This document shows, piece by piece, positions 25,201-36,696 of a stretch of DNA of 64,000 nt. The notes beneath the pieces were generated by a model that saw only the letters and a list, made by a program, of their open reading frames with translations, made no database searches and was not told where the DNA came from. This stretch comes from Styela clava (lineage: Eukaryota; Chordata; Ascidiacea; Stolidobranchia; Styelidae). The position numbers were made by a program, and so were the translations under genes. The first letter of the stretch is position 1. The number at the start of each line of letters is the position of its first letter. Location of the stretch: contig NC_135260.1 of assembly GCF_964204865.1 (NCBI RefSeq), positions 9,936,001 through 10,000,000 on the forward strand, in the 5' to 3' direction.

Positions 25201-26560
25201 AACTGGCCGACGCGTTCGAAACCTGTCTGTGTTTCCGAGGGGGAAATCGAACGAGGATGTTTTCCAAAAAGTGAAGAATTGGTGAGTGAAGTTACATTGC
25301 ATATATATTCTTAGAATGTTATGCTTTTAGTTGAATATAAGTAATAGAATTTCGTAGTAAGAAGAGTCCGACCTATCAAAAAGTTATATAGTTTACCCGA
25401 CGCGTCAAAGATTGCTGCGCATGAAAGCCTTCCGTCGAAGCAGAGCACGAGTGAGATTAATCACCGTGTAAAACCAAACATTTTCTTTCATTAGACGAAT
25501 GCGTCATTGAGCCATAACATTTTGAATCTATCTTTTTATATTTAGTATGATTGCAATTACCGCGACGAAGCAATCTTAAGGTGGTATGGAGAACATAACA
25601 GAACTTCTACATTTTCTGGACAGAGTTCACTTTACCAGCGTCGCAGCATCGAATGCACCCAACCGGAATCAATGCAAATTGCTGTGGTGAGCAAAATGTT
25701 TTTTAATCAACCCTGGCCCTGACCCTAATTTTCATTGTAACCTTTTTTGAAGATTACTGCGCTATCAAAATTTGCGCTCTTACTCAGGGGTAGGGAGGCT
25801 TTTCAAATACGGATTGCTCAAATCAGGGTCACGTGAACTCATCTCTGAGCAAAGCCAAGGACAACCACTTGGGTGCCAAGACAACTGGCAATATATAAAA
25901 TTACGGCGATGCGTTACCCGTTAGTAAATAGCGATTGTTAGTCTACACTAGAACCATGATTCGAGCAACGTTTAAAATTAAATAGACTTGTTGCATCTCA
26001 TAAAATACTAGTACATTTACAATGCTCATAAGAAAAGGTATACATTTATAAATATATTTTAGGAGAAACCATCTGCATCAACCTGTTCCGACGAATGCAT
26101 AGCAAAAAAGGTAAATGGGATATGGAAATTTCTACCAGTTTGTGGAGGTATGGAAATTTTAAATACGGATATTCATAATTACGATTGATCGCAAGTCGCA
26201 ACCTACCCATATGATATATACATTAAGATATGATACAACTTAAATTCCTATGAATTGCTTTGCGTCTACGAAATCTGTGACAAATTGTATCTATAATGGC
26301 AGTTTAATTTCTTTCTATTTATTACTACAATTTTAGAATTAGTTTGGATACTTTGACCGTCCGTATATCTCTTCTGCGTTTGACTCCTTTCCGCATCTGT
26401 TCAGCCATTTTACCAAATTAGGGATTTGATATGTATTGTGTCAGTTAGACATGATTGAATATTGTTCTCTACAGAAAGACCATCAGTGAGACATTGCATG
26501 GGTTGCCGACATCCGAAAAAAAGTTCTGTTTGCTTCTCAATGATGGGATTTGGTGGATGA
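22283..26560 (+). CDS. Secreted protein with a sushi-like module, 8 exons
   Basis: Exons 22283-22343, 22639-22856, 23524-23707, 24272-24458, 25185-25281, 25546-25686, 26063-26147 and 26475-26560 join in matching phases to give 352 residues. The first exon (MKNWKKSVLWTFLL...) is a typical signal peptide, so the product is probably secreted. Residues about 170-232 look like a sushi/CCP domain: C170, C182, C195 and C216, followed by NG, W224 and P-x-C232. Elsewhere there are further paired cysteines, including CSDEC in exon 7 and CMGC in exon 8. A basic run (RARRQRR) starts exon 3. I do not recognise the whole protein. The last exon is the least certain, resting on acceptor CTCTACAG and phase. 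The binding role suggested by the sushi module is inference. Confidence 0.65.
23122..23350. mobile_element. MITE of the GATGGCGGAC family, copy 2 (with TSD)
   Basis: The element at 23130-23342 begins GGCGCTCCAGAAGTATGTG and ends CACATACTACGGGAGTACC. It is flanked by perfect 8-bp duplications CTTGTGTT at 23122-23129 and 23343-23350. It shares its right half with the copies at 5146 and 31634, and its left interior (TTTTGTTCGCCTATTTTACAT) with the copy at 55362, so two sub-families exist. It lies in intron 2 of the secreted-protein gene. Confidence 0.85.
24885..25085 (+). repeat. Dispersed repeat family R1, copy b
   Basis: Contains GAATAAAAGTAATAGCCTTCT, ATTTCAAAGCAATTGGTCCAG, GAGAAAAGCGATTTT, a degenerate (CAA)n stretch, AAACGATC and a final GTGTCCAATAAG, in the same order as the other copies. 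It sits in intron 4 of the secreted-protein gene. Confidence 0.65.
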
Positions 26561-26624
26561 AGAGAGGAATCGATAATGACAAAGAAAGCATTGTAGAACT
26601 GAGCATATTAACTGCCTCCTATTT

Positions 26625-26844
26625 ATTATATTCGGTTCCATTACATTTGAACCCACGTACATTTGAACCCATGACAATTGCATCTGCATGCTATTGCACC
26701 TATGGATTTTTTTTGTTTCACGGATAGTTAAACCCATACTAACCCTAACCCATGGGTTTTAGCACCCGCATATAGATTGAACCCGTGGATATACGCATGG
26801 GTTCAAATGTACATGGGTTCAAATGTACGGTCATCATTATATTC
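26625..26844. mobile_element. MULE-like MITE with 9-bp TSD, copy 2
   Basis: The element at 26634-26835 is the reverse-oriented counterpart of the one at 6391-6593. The 9-mer ATTATATTC flanks it at 26625-26633 and 26836-26844 without mismatch. It lies just downstream of the secreted-protein gene's last exon. Confidence 0.88.
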
Positions 26845-27672
26845 GTATCCAATCATATACTATACCCTATCTTGTAGCCATTATCTATTGTAGCTTTTTT
26901 ATATCTGTATTCGAAGGAAGGAAGCATGAGGTTGTAGGCGGTGAACAGTTAGAATAATGATATATATGTTTTCATTTGGTAGCATTTTTAGTTTATTCAT
27001 ATAGATAACATCGGAGATGGATAAATATATCATATTCGTATCAAATTCTATAGATCGTTTATTTCTGTTATCGATGTATCATCTCTGCTCTACAGAACCC
27101 CGTACCCTCTCTAGAAAATATATATATATATATTTTATTGCTGGATTATGTACAAACTTCCCATACGCATATGTCTGACAAAGAATACTCGGGACGCTTT
27201 TACTTGTGGCATAACTATATATTACTCATGCCTAAAATATACCTTTTCACATAAAATGAAACTGAATATATTGTATAATTCTTTTGATATAATGAATAAA
27301 TGAACATAATTAAAAAGCTTGTTTTGTATTTGGTATTGTGATCACCATTTCATAGATCAATTTGGTTGTACTACATTAAAAAATACGCCATTACATTTTG
27401 TAGTAACATTTACTTACTAAAGGGTTTATATATATTCGCAATAACATTTCCAATGTTTCCTAACACAATCGGTGTTCTGGTTTCAGAACTTCTTTTTCTC
27501 TCGAGCTATGCATAGTCTTCTCATTATGATAGTCACAGAGATTATGAAACTTTTCATGGAATATATATTAACAAATTCACATGTAAATTGGCAATGCTCA
27601 ATCGGCATATATTAAATCGTATAATATTGACTTTAAACAATAAACATATATGATTTCAGCTGCAAGTCAATT
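26845..27672. other. Intergenic, no gene seen
   Basis: AT-rich spacer between the convergent secreted-protein and sulfotransferase-like genes, with a (TA)n tract near 27118-27132. Nothing else is supportable. Confidence 0.4.
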
Positions 27673-30181
27673 TTATGTTCTTGTGTGTAATATTTCTGGC
27701 AAGGTTTTCATCCACGATGTTACAGAATGATAAATATTACGAGGGCCTCTGGTAAAAAGAAAATATCCAGCAATGCCTGTGGTTAATGTTATGATGGCTG
27801 ATGACATCAGAACTTCCCTTTTCATTTTCATCAAGTGGGGATTCGTTTCAAGTAATTTTTGTAGAATTTCTCCGCTTTTGTTCTCGTGAGGAAAAGTTTC
27901 ATCCGGAATTGCAACATCCAAGAATTTGCACAAAGGTTCCCATCCATCTGAGCACTTGAATTGAAGAAACTTTTCTGGGCGTACGTTCTGAAAATAACGC
28001 AAATAAAATTGCAATATTTTAATCATACATATGTGTTCATGGTAAAAACTAGAGGCAGGTTCAAATCAGGCACCACGCAGGTAAAGACAATTATTTCAAA
28101 ATTAGTTCCTTATCAAATATCAATTCGAGAATAACAGAGAGATATTTTTTAAATCTCACTATTGCAGAGAACCAAACTTTTTCAGTTGCTCAATTTAAGA
28201 TTTAATTCGAAAGTAATGCTGCAAACTAACACAAATGTATTTATGTAAGGTTTCTACTGACCGAGGTCCGACTTCGTCAGACATAAGTCATGGTTGAAAA
28301 TTGCTCGTCTGACCTCAGTCGGACGAATTGTCGCAGAAAAACATTTGTGTTAGTGTGCAGCAAGATTCTTGATTTAAATAGAATAACCATCTTTATTCTC
28401 GCTACAGTATATCCCTGCGTTAAGCGCATACGCGTCCAATAGAGCAAGAAGCTCTTGAATTAAATCGAACACAATATTCTCGATAAAGTTTTCTTGTGTT
28501 CTGTATTATGAGCGCATACGCATCCAATTGAGCAAGGAAGCTTGGTTAGTAATTACAATTGAATAAAAATGGTCGATATTCAATTTCGACTATAACGAGC
28601 AAATAATTATGATTATTCAGTTGATATATTTGTTTCATAACGAAAAACGTAACAAAATAAAAGCTTTACTTTAATATGAAAACACACCTGTACGACGTAT
28701 GCATTATGAGCTCGAAATTTCAGTTTTAAAAGCTCTCTGTTAATGCGTGCCCATCTGAACGGTTTCCAGTGGAATGAGTCTGTGTGCCCCAAAACTACTG
28801 AACCTTAAAATTTCAGATAGAGTATAATATTGAATGTTCATGTAATTGAGGAACCTGACACATGTTAAATCTGTTTGTATAGTCTCTTTTCATTCAATGC
28901 AGTTTATCATTAACCATTAATAAAACTTTGCCAACGAATAAAATATTCAATTACCAATTGAATATTTTTAGTTTAATCAGTCTGCAGATAAGCAATGACT
29001 TATTTAGTTTTTTTTTAGCTTTCTAACAATCTTTAATATCATTGATATCACAAAATATCAACATTTTATATAGTACCTATTTGAACAAAAAAATTCAAGG
29101 TATTAAACAACACGAACAACTCAATATAGCCGACTTCATCCCTGCAACTCTCGTACATACAGACCTTCCTATAGCAAAATTGGGTATTGGTTTCACGAGT
29201 AGGCCAGTATGGATCTTCAATCGAAAATATTGCTGTTTATCATTTTCATTAAGTTCGCATTTCTAGAAAAGGTCTTCGTTAGAGAACACGAGTTATGCTA
29301 GTTCACCTAAATAAGGAAACACTTTTGCAACCGTATTTCTCGCCGTTGGTGACAAATACTGCATGAGACGCAATAAAAACGATCCCTCCATGATGCGAAG
29401 CTGTTTTTCCATACTATTGCACCAAGCATCCTCATCTTCTCTTAACATCAGGATCACCTTTGTGAAAGGAACATTTAACGATGAAACTACATGTCTGATT
29501 TACCATACTGAGGAGACTCAAATTACCGATTTGGAAAGTTGTGATACTTTTTTTCATAGAGCAGTGGAACGTCCTGCTACGCAGGTGTGTGGCCAGGAAA
29601 GGGGGTGGGGGTTATGAAATTTCTAATTGCCGAGTTACGCCGTATTAGCTAGCGGGTCCGGTGGAAGGCAGGAAAACGTCAGTTTTTAGTAGTCTTGAGG
29701 GTTTAAAAAGCTACGTTTCAAGCTACGAAAAAGTGCTTTGTATGTTAAAGAAAAATGCTTTCTTTCTTTACATTTTAAGGCGAGGTTCCGATCCTCAAAC
29801 GAACCTCTTGGCTACGCCTCTGCTGGTATGTTTTTTATTTGACAATAAAAGCTTTCCTTCCTACTCGATTCTTTCCCACAATGAATTTTGAAATAACAAA
29901 CCACACTGTAACTCGATGAAAATTTGTACCTTGGCTTCTGGGAAAGCTTTATGGATTTCTTCCCAAAAGTAAAACGCCGGATAATCAGTTACTGCATCTA
30001 CATCCTTATACATTCGTCGGAAATCTTCTGTAGTCCATCCATGTTCAAAGATTTTAATCCATTCTTCGGACAAATAAGTAGCGTTTTCTAAGAAATCATA
30101 GGTATTATAGCCCAGCAAATGCAAGGCTGCATATAACGATTTTGTCCCAGTTTTGCCGAAACCCGCACATATTACTTTCAT
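27673..30181 (-). CDS. Sulfotransfer_4-like P-loop protein, intact copy A
   Basis: Exons 30181-29930, 29457-29307, 28797-28688 and 27987-27673 join in phase (252+151+110+315 nt) to give 275 residues. The start MKVICAGFGKTGTKSL carries the 5'-phosphosulfate-binding loop (residues 7-15) typical of the animal sulfotransferase-like proteins often mislabelled as NAD-dependent epimerases. Other family blocks are FYFWEEIHKAFPEAK, RAHNAY, DGWEPLCKFL and IPDETFPHE. Residues about 232-250 form a hydrophobic segment near the C-terminus, suggesting tail anchoring, perhaps in the secretory pathway. The expected reaction is sulfate transfer from PAPS to an unknown acceptor. An upstream in-frame ATG at 30211 would add ten residues, but the family usually begins at MKVI. 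This is the only unbroken copy of three in the window. Confidence 0.85.
28210..28365. mobile_element. Small palindromic MITE-like element in an intron
   Basis: TGCTGCAAACTAACACAAATG near 28216 has a near-perfect reverse complement ending GTGCAGCA near 28362. Inner arms (CTGACCGAGGTCCGAC and GTCTGACCTCAGTCGGAC) are also complementary. The whole would fold into a long hairpin. It lies in intron 3 of the intact sulfotransferase-like gene. Confidence 0.65.
29560..29825. mobile_element. Possible non-autonomous DNA element in intron 1
   Basis: The left end, GCAGTGGAACGTCCTGCTACGC, is partly matched by the reverse complement of the right end, GCAGAGGCGTAGCC. The interior is non-coding and GC-richer than the surrounding intron of sulfotransferase-like copy A. 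No clear TSD was found, so the assignment is tentative. Confidence 0.4.
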
Positions 30182-30894
30182 GATTCTTAGTTGTTGCTGT
30201 CTCCTCGACAATAACTAATTCAACTTGATAGAAATGGTAATTTAACGAAAACGAAAAACTATACTACACAGCACACAAAATTGGAACAGTCTGTAATTGC
30301 AACCTCATCTAAATCAATACCACATTAAACTCGTACGCCATTAGCGAATACATACCAGACTGATACATTAGATACGTTCATTTTTAAGTTTATGCACCAC
30401 GGTACTAGTATCTTTATTTGCAGGGAGGGCTTGGATAACTCAGATTGTGTACTATGCAAATATTGCGAAATGGGGTCACGAAAAGTTTAGTAAACAAACA
30501 CTAAACTAAAGTTGCAAATGATCGGACTATCGCACGAGTGATATTGTTTTTCTCAACTCAAACGGCAGGACCATATTTAAGCTAAAGGAGTTCTGATCAA
30601 TTGATAAAACAACCGATAACAATTAAACAAGCATACAAGATACATTTTCCAACATTTGGTTTATAATGAAACCGAGAACGTACTGAACTTTTGCGAACGT
30701 AGTTTTGGAGAACAATACTTTATGAAAGTTGCAAATATCGAATTTGGTGACAGCACAGATCAGAGATCAAAGTGAGATTTGTTGCAGCCCACATAACATG
30801 AATATTTATAAAGTTGGCCCTGAGAAAATTTTTATTTTGGCGAAAAGTCAACACCAACATAAATTTAAAACAAAAGAGCGATGCACAAATATAT

Positions 30895-31080
30895 AAGGAA
30901 TAAATAAAAGTAATAGCCTTCTGACTAAAAATCTTCAACCATTAATAATTTCAAAGTAATTGGTCTAGTTCTAGTAGGTAATGAGAAAAGCGATCTTTTC
31001 ATAACAACAAGAATTATAACAACAACAACATGATAACAAAACGATCTGTATGTCCACTTGGTGTCCAACAGCACGGACAG
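30895..31080 (+). repeat. Dispersed repeat family R1, copy c
   Basis: Has AATAAAAGTAATAGCCTTCT, TTTCAAAGTAATTGGTCTAG, GAGAAAAGCGATC, (CAA)n, AAACGATCTGTATGTCCACT and GGTGTCCAACA in family order. With copies b and e it defines the 3' end as AAACGATC...GTGTCCAA. Confidence 0.65.
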
Positions 31081-31283
31081 GTTTGTTTTATGTAAGTCTA
31101 AAATGGCTACTAACCTGAATGTTGTATATATAAGCAATCGATTTTCTACACTGCCAATATTAAAATAAGTGATATATATATAATATATATATAAATATAT
31201 AGGAAAATATGGAATGAGACGTCAATTTAAAACTTGTTTTTATTAGGACAAGTCGAGGCTTTGAAATGTTGCAAGAGAATGTG

Positions 31284-31455
31284 CAGTGGTTCCCAGCCGG
31301 GTGGCCCGTGAGCATGAATTGCTTGAACATAATGGGATTTGGACCTTACCAATTAAAACAACACTATAAATACCACTGGAATGATAAACAGGGGGTCATG
31401 AGTGCTGACAGGCTCCGGAATGGGGCCACGAGCCATAAAAGGTTGGGAACCACCG
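31284..31455. mobile_element. Short hAT-type MITE
   Basis: The left end, CAGTGGTTCCCAGCCGG, matches the reverse complement of the right end, CGGTGGTTCCCAACC. This is the familiar CAGTGGTTCCCAACC terminus of many hAT elements. The interior is about 140 bp and non-coding. The flanking 8-mers do not match, so the TSD is lost or was never clear. Confidence 0.65.
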
Positions 31456-31625
31456 GTCTATAGAATTATGGCAATCATCATACGAACTTTCAGGATGCCA
31501 GATGAATGTATGATGATGAATTCAGCATTTTTGAAAATTGGATATATATTTGAGGTCTTTTGAATTTAAATTAGTGCAGTTTCCATATCTGTTTAGCGTC
31601 TGCATTTATATTGTGTGTATATATA

Positions 31626-31877
31626 TATTTTTGGGGGCTCCCGAAGTATGCGAACCAAGATGGCGGACATCGGAATGTAATATGTGTACTAGGTTAGGGT
31701 TAGGCCATAATTTCAGGTATAAATACTACGGTAGGCTCTTGGCTAGTCTTCGAACTGATAATAGGACTAAAATAAGGAAAATTGGAAAAAAATTATCGTC
31801 TAACCCTAACCTGTTACCCATGTTACGTTCCGATGTCCGCCATCTTGGTTCGCATACTTCGGGAGCACCTATTTTTG
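31626..31877. mobile_element. MITE of the GATGGCGGAC family, copy 3 (intact, 8-bp TSD)
   Basis: A 236-bp element at 31634-31869 is flanked by TATTTTTG at 31626-31633 and 31870-31877. Its inverted arms are about 70 bp: both begin with a GCTCCCGAAGTATGCG motif, continue into AACCAAGATGGCGGACATCGG, and end in GGTTAGGGTTAG. This is the best preserved copy and defines the family ends. Confidence 0.9.
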
Positions 31878-31886
31878 TTTATAGAC

Positions 31887-32124
31887 TGTTATGTTGACCC
31901 TTGTTCGATGCTGTTTTGTCGGATCTAGGCTCCGACCACTCACTACACGGGAGAGAAAAACTTCGACTTTCGATGTCTTTTCTCCGGCCGTCGGGCTGGG
32001 GATGGTCGTGTTTTTATTTCTTTAGTGATGTAATCTGTTATGCTGTTTTAAGTTTGATATTGGAGTTGCCGTACAATAAACAACCAATCCAGAATCCTTG
32101 AGTCTTCTGATTCATCTACAAACA
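31887..32124 (+). mobile_element. Possible solo LTR or 5' end of an LTR retrotransposon
   Basis: The segment starts TGTTATG, ends CTACAAACA, contains AATAAA at 32075-32080, and is followed by CGGTAGCAAC, which resembles a tRNA-type primer-binding site. No second LTR or gag/pol frame was found, so this is only suggestive. Confidence 0.25.
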
Positions 32125-33683
32125 CGGTAGCAACATCTTCGTCCGTGACAATGGCGAGTACACCAGGTCTTGATCAACATCTTTTTTTGTTACCGTAAAT
32201 GATTTTTCTTCAATCTTCACAATATCTAGCAACATGGTATAAATCAGACTATTTCTAGTCAAAATTGTATGTTGCGAACAAATCAAATTGACGAGGTGCA
32301 CTGATATTCCCCGAGGCCAAAATCTGTGGGGATGTCGCGATTCACTAAAAATTGTATAACGTGAAGGAATAACACCATGCACTTGGTCTGTCGAGAATAT
32401 TTTTTGCTTATTATAGAGTCAACAGAGCAATGTTCAGATATTTTGACACGGAGGTCCTATATATATAATAACTAAATGCAGTGCCGGTATATGGAAATGA
32501 TATGAGAACCGAGTTTGCAAATTCAAAACCAAAGAGAAATTGAAAATAGTTTTCACATGAATTAAAATAAAATAACGGACATTTAGGTAAAATATTGCTC
32601 TCATAGGCCTCAAAGAAAAAGTAAATAAAAGTAACACTTTTCTGGCGATCACTTCAATTTAAAATCGACTGGCCTGACTGCTATGGTTAACGCCGCGCAA
32701 AATTGTCATTCCCCACTTAGTTTTCTGCTGAAGCGCACTTGATGCTGCCTGGGCATGCCAACGGAAAAAAATATTGAACAACTGGTCACTTCTCCGCGGG
32801 AAGTTTTAAACTCAGCAGAGTGCGCAGTTGCTATTTCAAAACAATGCATATGTCTGGTGCATATTGGTTTGAATGCATATTGGTTTGAAGACGAAAATCA
32901 TGCGGTGAATATGTGACATCATGTGGCAGTGAGAGTGCTAGACATCATTTGGACGACGTAGGTCGTAGAGTAGAGGAATAAATTGAGATCATAAGTGGTT
33001 TCAAAATAACTAGGCGATACCCCCCAAGTCAAATCGCTCCCTTGAATGGTTGAGCACCTAATTCATTGGTTTTGTAGAACTCTGTGTATCAGAACAACAG
33101 GTGAACTCAAAACAGCAATTGCATCAAAATTCACATACATAGAGGAGTTCGTATGAGTGATTGCTTTGTGCAACTGATGTAAGTATGTCTACAATGCCTA
33201 GTTAGAAGATGATTTGGGACCCATTATGGATAGAACATAACTTTGGGACAAGTATCCTAAATTCCTAATACAATCATGCACAAACAGAAATTCAACAATG
33301 TCAACTAAATTAAACGCATTTTTATTTCTGACAAAATTTGAAACTGCGGACACATGTAACGTACGACTGAAGTGCAGTGACTGAACTAATAATTAATTAA
33401 CTATACTGATTTAAACGAACAAGTTGTTTGCGACAACTGTGTTTTATTTTATTTTTTATTGTTACGTCATTTTAGTTAAGCCTTGGTGCTGTTGCGAGAT
33501 GGTTCTCTGCTGCTTGTTCGTACAGACCAGTGAGACCACAATATCATGAGGTCAACAATTTTTCTTATATTGAGGAATTAATTTATTATCAAAAAATATC
33601 ATAATCTGTTTAATTGCCAATGCCTGAAAAATAAATATTTTATATAGGTGGGTAAAACTGCATCGTTTTGAAAATTGGCAAGA
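32125..33683. other. Intergenic, no gene seen
   Basis: Contains a short direct repeat (TGCATATTGGTTTGAA twice near 32858-32888). At 33592-33597 lies the reverse complement of AATAAA, about 90 bases beyond the stop of the dehydrogenase gene, and probably its poly(A) signal. No other gene was found. Confidence 0.4.
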
Positions 33684-34733
33684 TCAATTCTGTGGATCTA
33701 ATACAATTTTACAAGCATCTTGAGAAAACAAAGCATTGAAGGCATCACGGAATTTCGACATCGGAATATCATGAGAAATCACTATAGATGGATCGACCTT
33801 TTTTTCAACGATCAGTTTCTCGCACTCTTCCCACGTATGGAATATTCTTCTTCCGTGCACCGTGTTTATGGTTAAAGATTTGAAGACAATGTCTTGTATA
33901 GGGTTTTCAACATGAAATGGCTCCTTTACGAGTCCAATTAAAACTACTTTGCCGCCCTTTCTAAGATATGAAAAGCATCTATTCAGCATGAACGCAGATC
34001 CACTTGCTTCACAAATGCGATCGATTCCATTTCCATCCGTTAACTCCATAATCTTGTCTTTGAAATCTTTCACATCTTTTGAATTGATCACAACATCGGC
34101 GCCCATTTTACTGGCTCGAATCAAACGATCGGGAACAATATCAGCTGCAATCACTCTTGTTGCCCCAAGAGCTTTTGCACATGCAATTGCAAACAAACCT
34201 ACTGCACCGCATCCAATAACAAGCACTTCTTCGCCCGAAACATCAAGTCTCTCTATTCCATTGTGGGCGACTCCCATCGGTTCCAAAAGCACAGCTTCAT
34301 TATCTGTTATGTTATGTTGAAGCTTGTAACAATACTTTTCATTTACTATAGAATACTGAGAGCACCCACCGTGAATTGTACCTCTGCCGTGCCCATACTG
34401 TGACAGATTCTGACAAATATCTCCTCTGTTTTTCGAACACAATAAACATTTTCCACAGAAGAAATGATTTTCAACGGCAATTCGATCGCCTACAGTTAGT
34501 CGAGCTGCGTTAGGTCCAACCTTCACAACAGTCCCTGTCGCTTCATGTCCCGGTGTAAATGGTAGAGACGCTATCAATTTAGCTGTTTCATTCCATTTCC
34601 AAAGACTAATATCTGATCCGCAAATTGCCACTTTGTCAACTTTTATTAAGACTTCATCGTTACAGGCTTCTGGAATAGGGGTTGTCACCCATTCATATCC
34701 TTCAGCTTCTGTTCTTTTTAGAAGACAATTCAT
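33684..34733 (-). CDS. Zinc-dependent MDR dehydrogenase, L-threonine 3-dehydrogenase-like
   Basis: A complete intronless frame of 349 residues in the medium-chain (MDR) alcohol dehydrogenase superfamily. Catalytic-zinc residues C38, H63 and E64 (in PGHE) and structural-zinc cysteines C93, C96, C99 and C107 sit at the same numbers that I recall for bacterial threonine dehydrogenase Tdh. The Rossmann glycines are GCGAVG at 174-179, and D198 after VIAA predicts NAD+ preference. The likely reaction is L-threonine to 2-amino-3-ketobutyrate with NAD+. The sequence WKWNE after ICGSD resembles the WNEW region of archaeal and bacterial Tdh. Animals normally use an unrelated SDR-type threonine dehydrogenase, so a bacterial-type single-exon gene is notable. 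Butanediol or another polyol dehydrogenase is the alternative. Confidence 0.85.
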   Translation of the reverse strand: MNCLLKRTEAEGYEWVTTPIPEACNDEVLIKVDKVAICGSDISLWKWNETAKLIASLPFTPGHEATGTVVKVGPNAARLTVGDRIAVENHFFCGKCLLCSKNRGDICQNLSQYGHGRGTIHGGCSQYSIVNEKYCYKLQHNITDNEAVLLEPMGVAHNGIERLDVSGEEVLVIGCGAVGLFAIACAKALGATRVIAADIVPDRLIRASKMGADVVINSKDVKDFKDKIMELTDGNGIDRICEASGSAFMLNRCFSYLRKGGKVVLIGLVKEPFHVENPIQDIVFKSLTINTVHGRRIFHTWEECEKLIVEKKVDPSIVISHDIPMSKFRDAFNALFSQDACKIVLDPQN

Positions 34734-36690
34734 GATAATGAATAGAATACAGTAACTGCACTTTAAAACGCACGATCTAACACATTATCGGCTCATATCG
34801 CCCGTCAATTGCACGCTTGGCTTGTTTTTAGCTTACGGCTGTGCAGCGCATTGTTTAATCGTAGTAGTATATGTTTACGGTTTAATCAATAACCAAAAAA
34901 TGCAACCTACCTACATCGTGCGGACAGCAAACTTACAACGTTTAATTTCGTTTTATTACTGATGCTATATTTGTATTTAAAAACTTTGTAGATATTGCGT
35001 TTCGTCCAATTATACGATATTGTGCTATTGTTTTTAAACTGTATGTGTCAGACGCCAATACACAATTTCCGGCCATATATCAGCTATTTGGTTAGTCTGC
35101 TGATGTGCAACTTTTTTGACAAAGCCAAATATATATATATATATTATCGAGAAGTATTCAAAATTTACCAATGCCCGCGCCGCACCTATTTTATGCTGTA
35201 TGTCACAGATGTGATGGTTATCGTAGAATGAGAAAAGTTGCTTAAAATACAGTTATGCATGGATAACGCCGGCAATACGGACTTCATTTTGGTATCACGC
35301 TTTTAAATTATTTTATATAATATCAGCGTAAAATCTGACAAAGAGGTCTTCATTCGGTACCTATTTACTATTTGGCATTTGTCTATGGTTCTCACTATAG
35401 TTTACAAACGATGCAAATTTTTTAGCGGTACCGCTCTGGTATGTATTATAGGTGAGTTATACGAAATATGATTGAAGGACTAATTAAAGCATACATAATT
35501 GCAAATGCGCAGCATGTGCAAGAAACGTCAATGAAATTCCCCGTGGTATTGATAAATATTCCAAGCACGGTTCAAAAACAAGCTCATAATTGTAACGTAG
35601 ATTATGCGTTCTCTCTGTTATGAAATTTGGCATATTAATAAAGTTGCCCAAGTATTCTATTTTGCGTTGTATTCCGCATGTAATGGTGCTTGTATAGGAG
35701 GAGAAGTGGTATCTACTTGCGTGTTCCTATTTCCCGTACTATCAAACCTAGCTACCGATCGGAATATTCTCCAACCTGATCCTTCTGAGGTCAAATGTAC
35801 ACACGGTAGATTGTAGTGCCAAATGTTATATATTGCAAAGTTGTACGATCGAATTGATCCAAATAACAGATGTAATGAAATATACACCTTAAGGTAAATG
35901 AGGAAACCAAAACGATAAAACAAAGACTAGTAAGTCTTGAGCGAGGATAAGAAAATATGTCATTAACTTTTCCGCATAAAACGTTGCATAAAGATAATCA
36001 CATTGGAAATGAAATTGGACAACGACCTTGTTTCGGGGAAACAACATGTACCATTAATAATGAGGCGGTAAAAGCATTGACATATACAGTAACTAGTCTA
36101 CTCGCTGCACTCGAAACAGAGACTGAATCGCTGATATCACGCAACTGATTAACGCTCGAGGCTCGAATTCGCATAACGTCATCACAACGCTTCGCCACCC
36201 TGCGCATGTGTTACGATCTGCTTACCCAGTTACAGATAAACAGAAACGATATTGTTACGAAATATATATATTCCAGTTCTTGCTTAAACCAAAGCTAGAG
36301 TAACAGTTTCCCACAGCGATATGCGTTCGTTCTTTCTGGGCGTTGGGAGCACGTTTGTCACAGCATTGCGGCATTGGATAACGTTACCAGTATTCATTTT
36401 CCTGTTACACTTTCCACTGTCATCCAAGTGAATCATATTGATGCTAATACAATCATTTTGCTTCTGTTAATTTTTTTTATTCTTGTTGTTGTTGTGAAAA
36501 CAAATCGCTTTTCAATGGCTAAAGATTGTTGTTGTCGCTAGAGGGCTTTTACTTCTATTTGTTATAAAATGTATAGGGAAGCCTGTGGGAATTATGATTA
36601 AATAAATTTTAGAAACATCGTTTTAAAAACAAAGCAACAAAAACATCCACAACAAAGAATGACGAAATTCAGGAATCTTAGAGATTTATT
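34734..36690. other. Intergenic, with one R1 repeat
   Basis: About 2 kb upstream of the dehydrogenase and downstream of the lipocalin. It holds a (TA)n tract at about 35128-35145. Open frames near 35600-36200 lack motifs and overlap on both strands. Confidence 0.4.
36465..36575 (-). repeat. Dispersed repeat family R1, copy d (partial)
   Basis: The reverse-complement arrangement of the R1 blocks is present: TTCTTGTTGTTGTTGTG, AATCGCTTTTC, AAGATTGTTG and AGGGCTTTTACTTCTATTTG. Only the central part of the family is here. Confidence 0.55.
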
Positions 36691-36696
36691 TTATTT

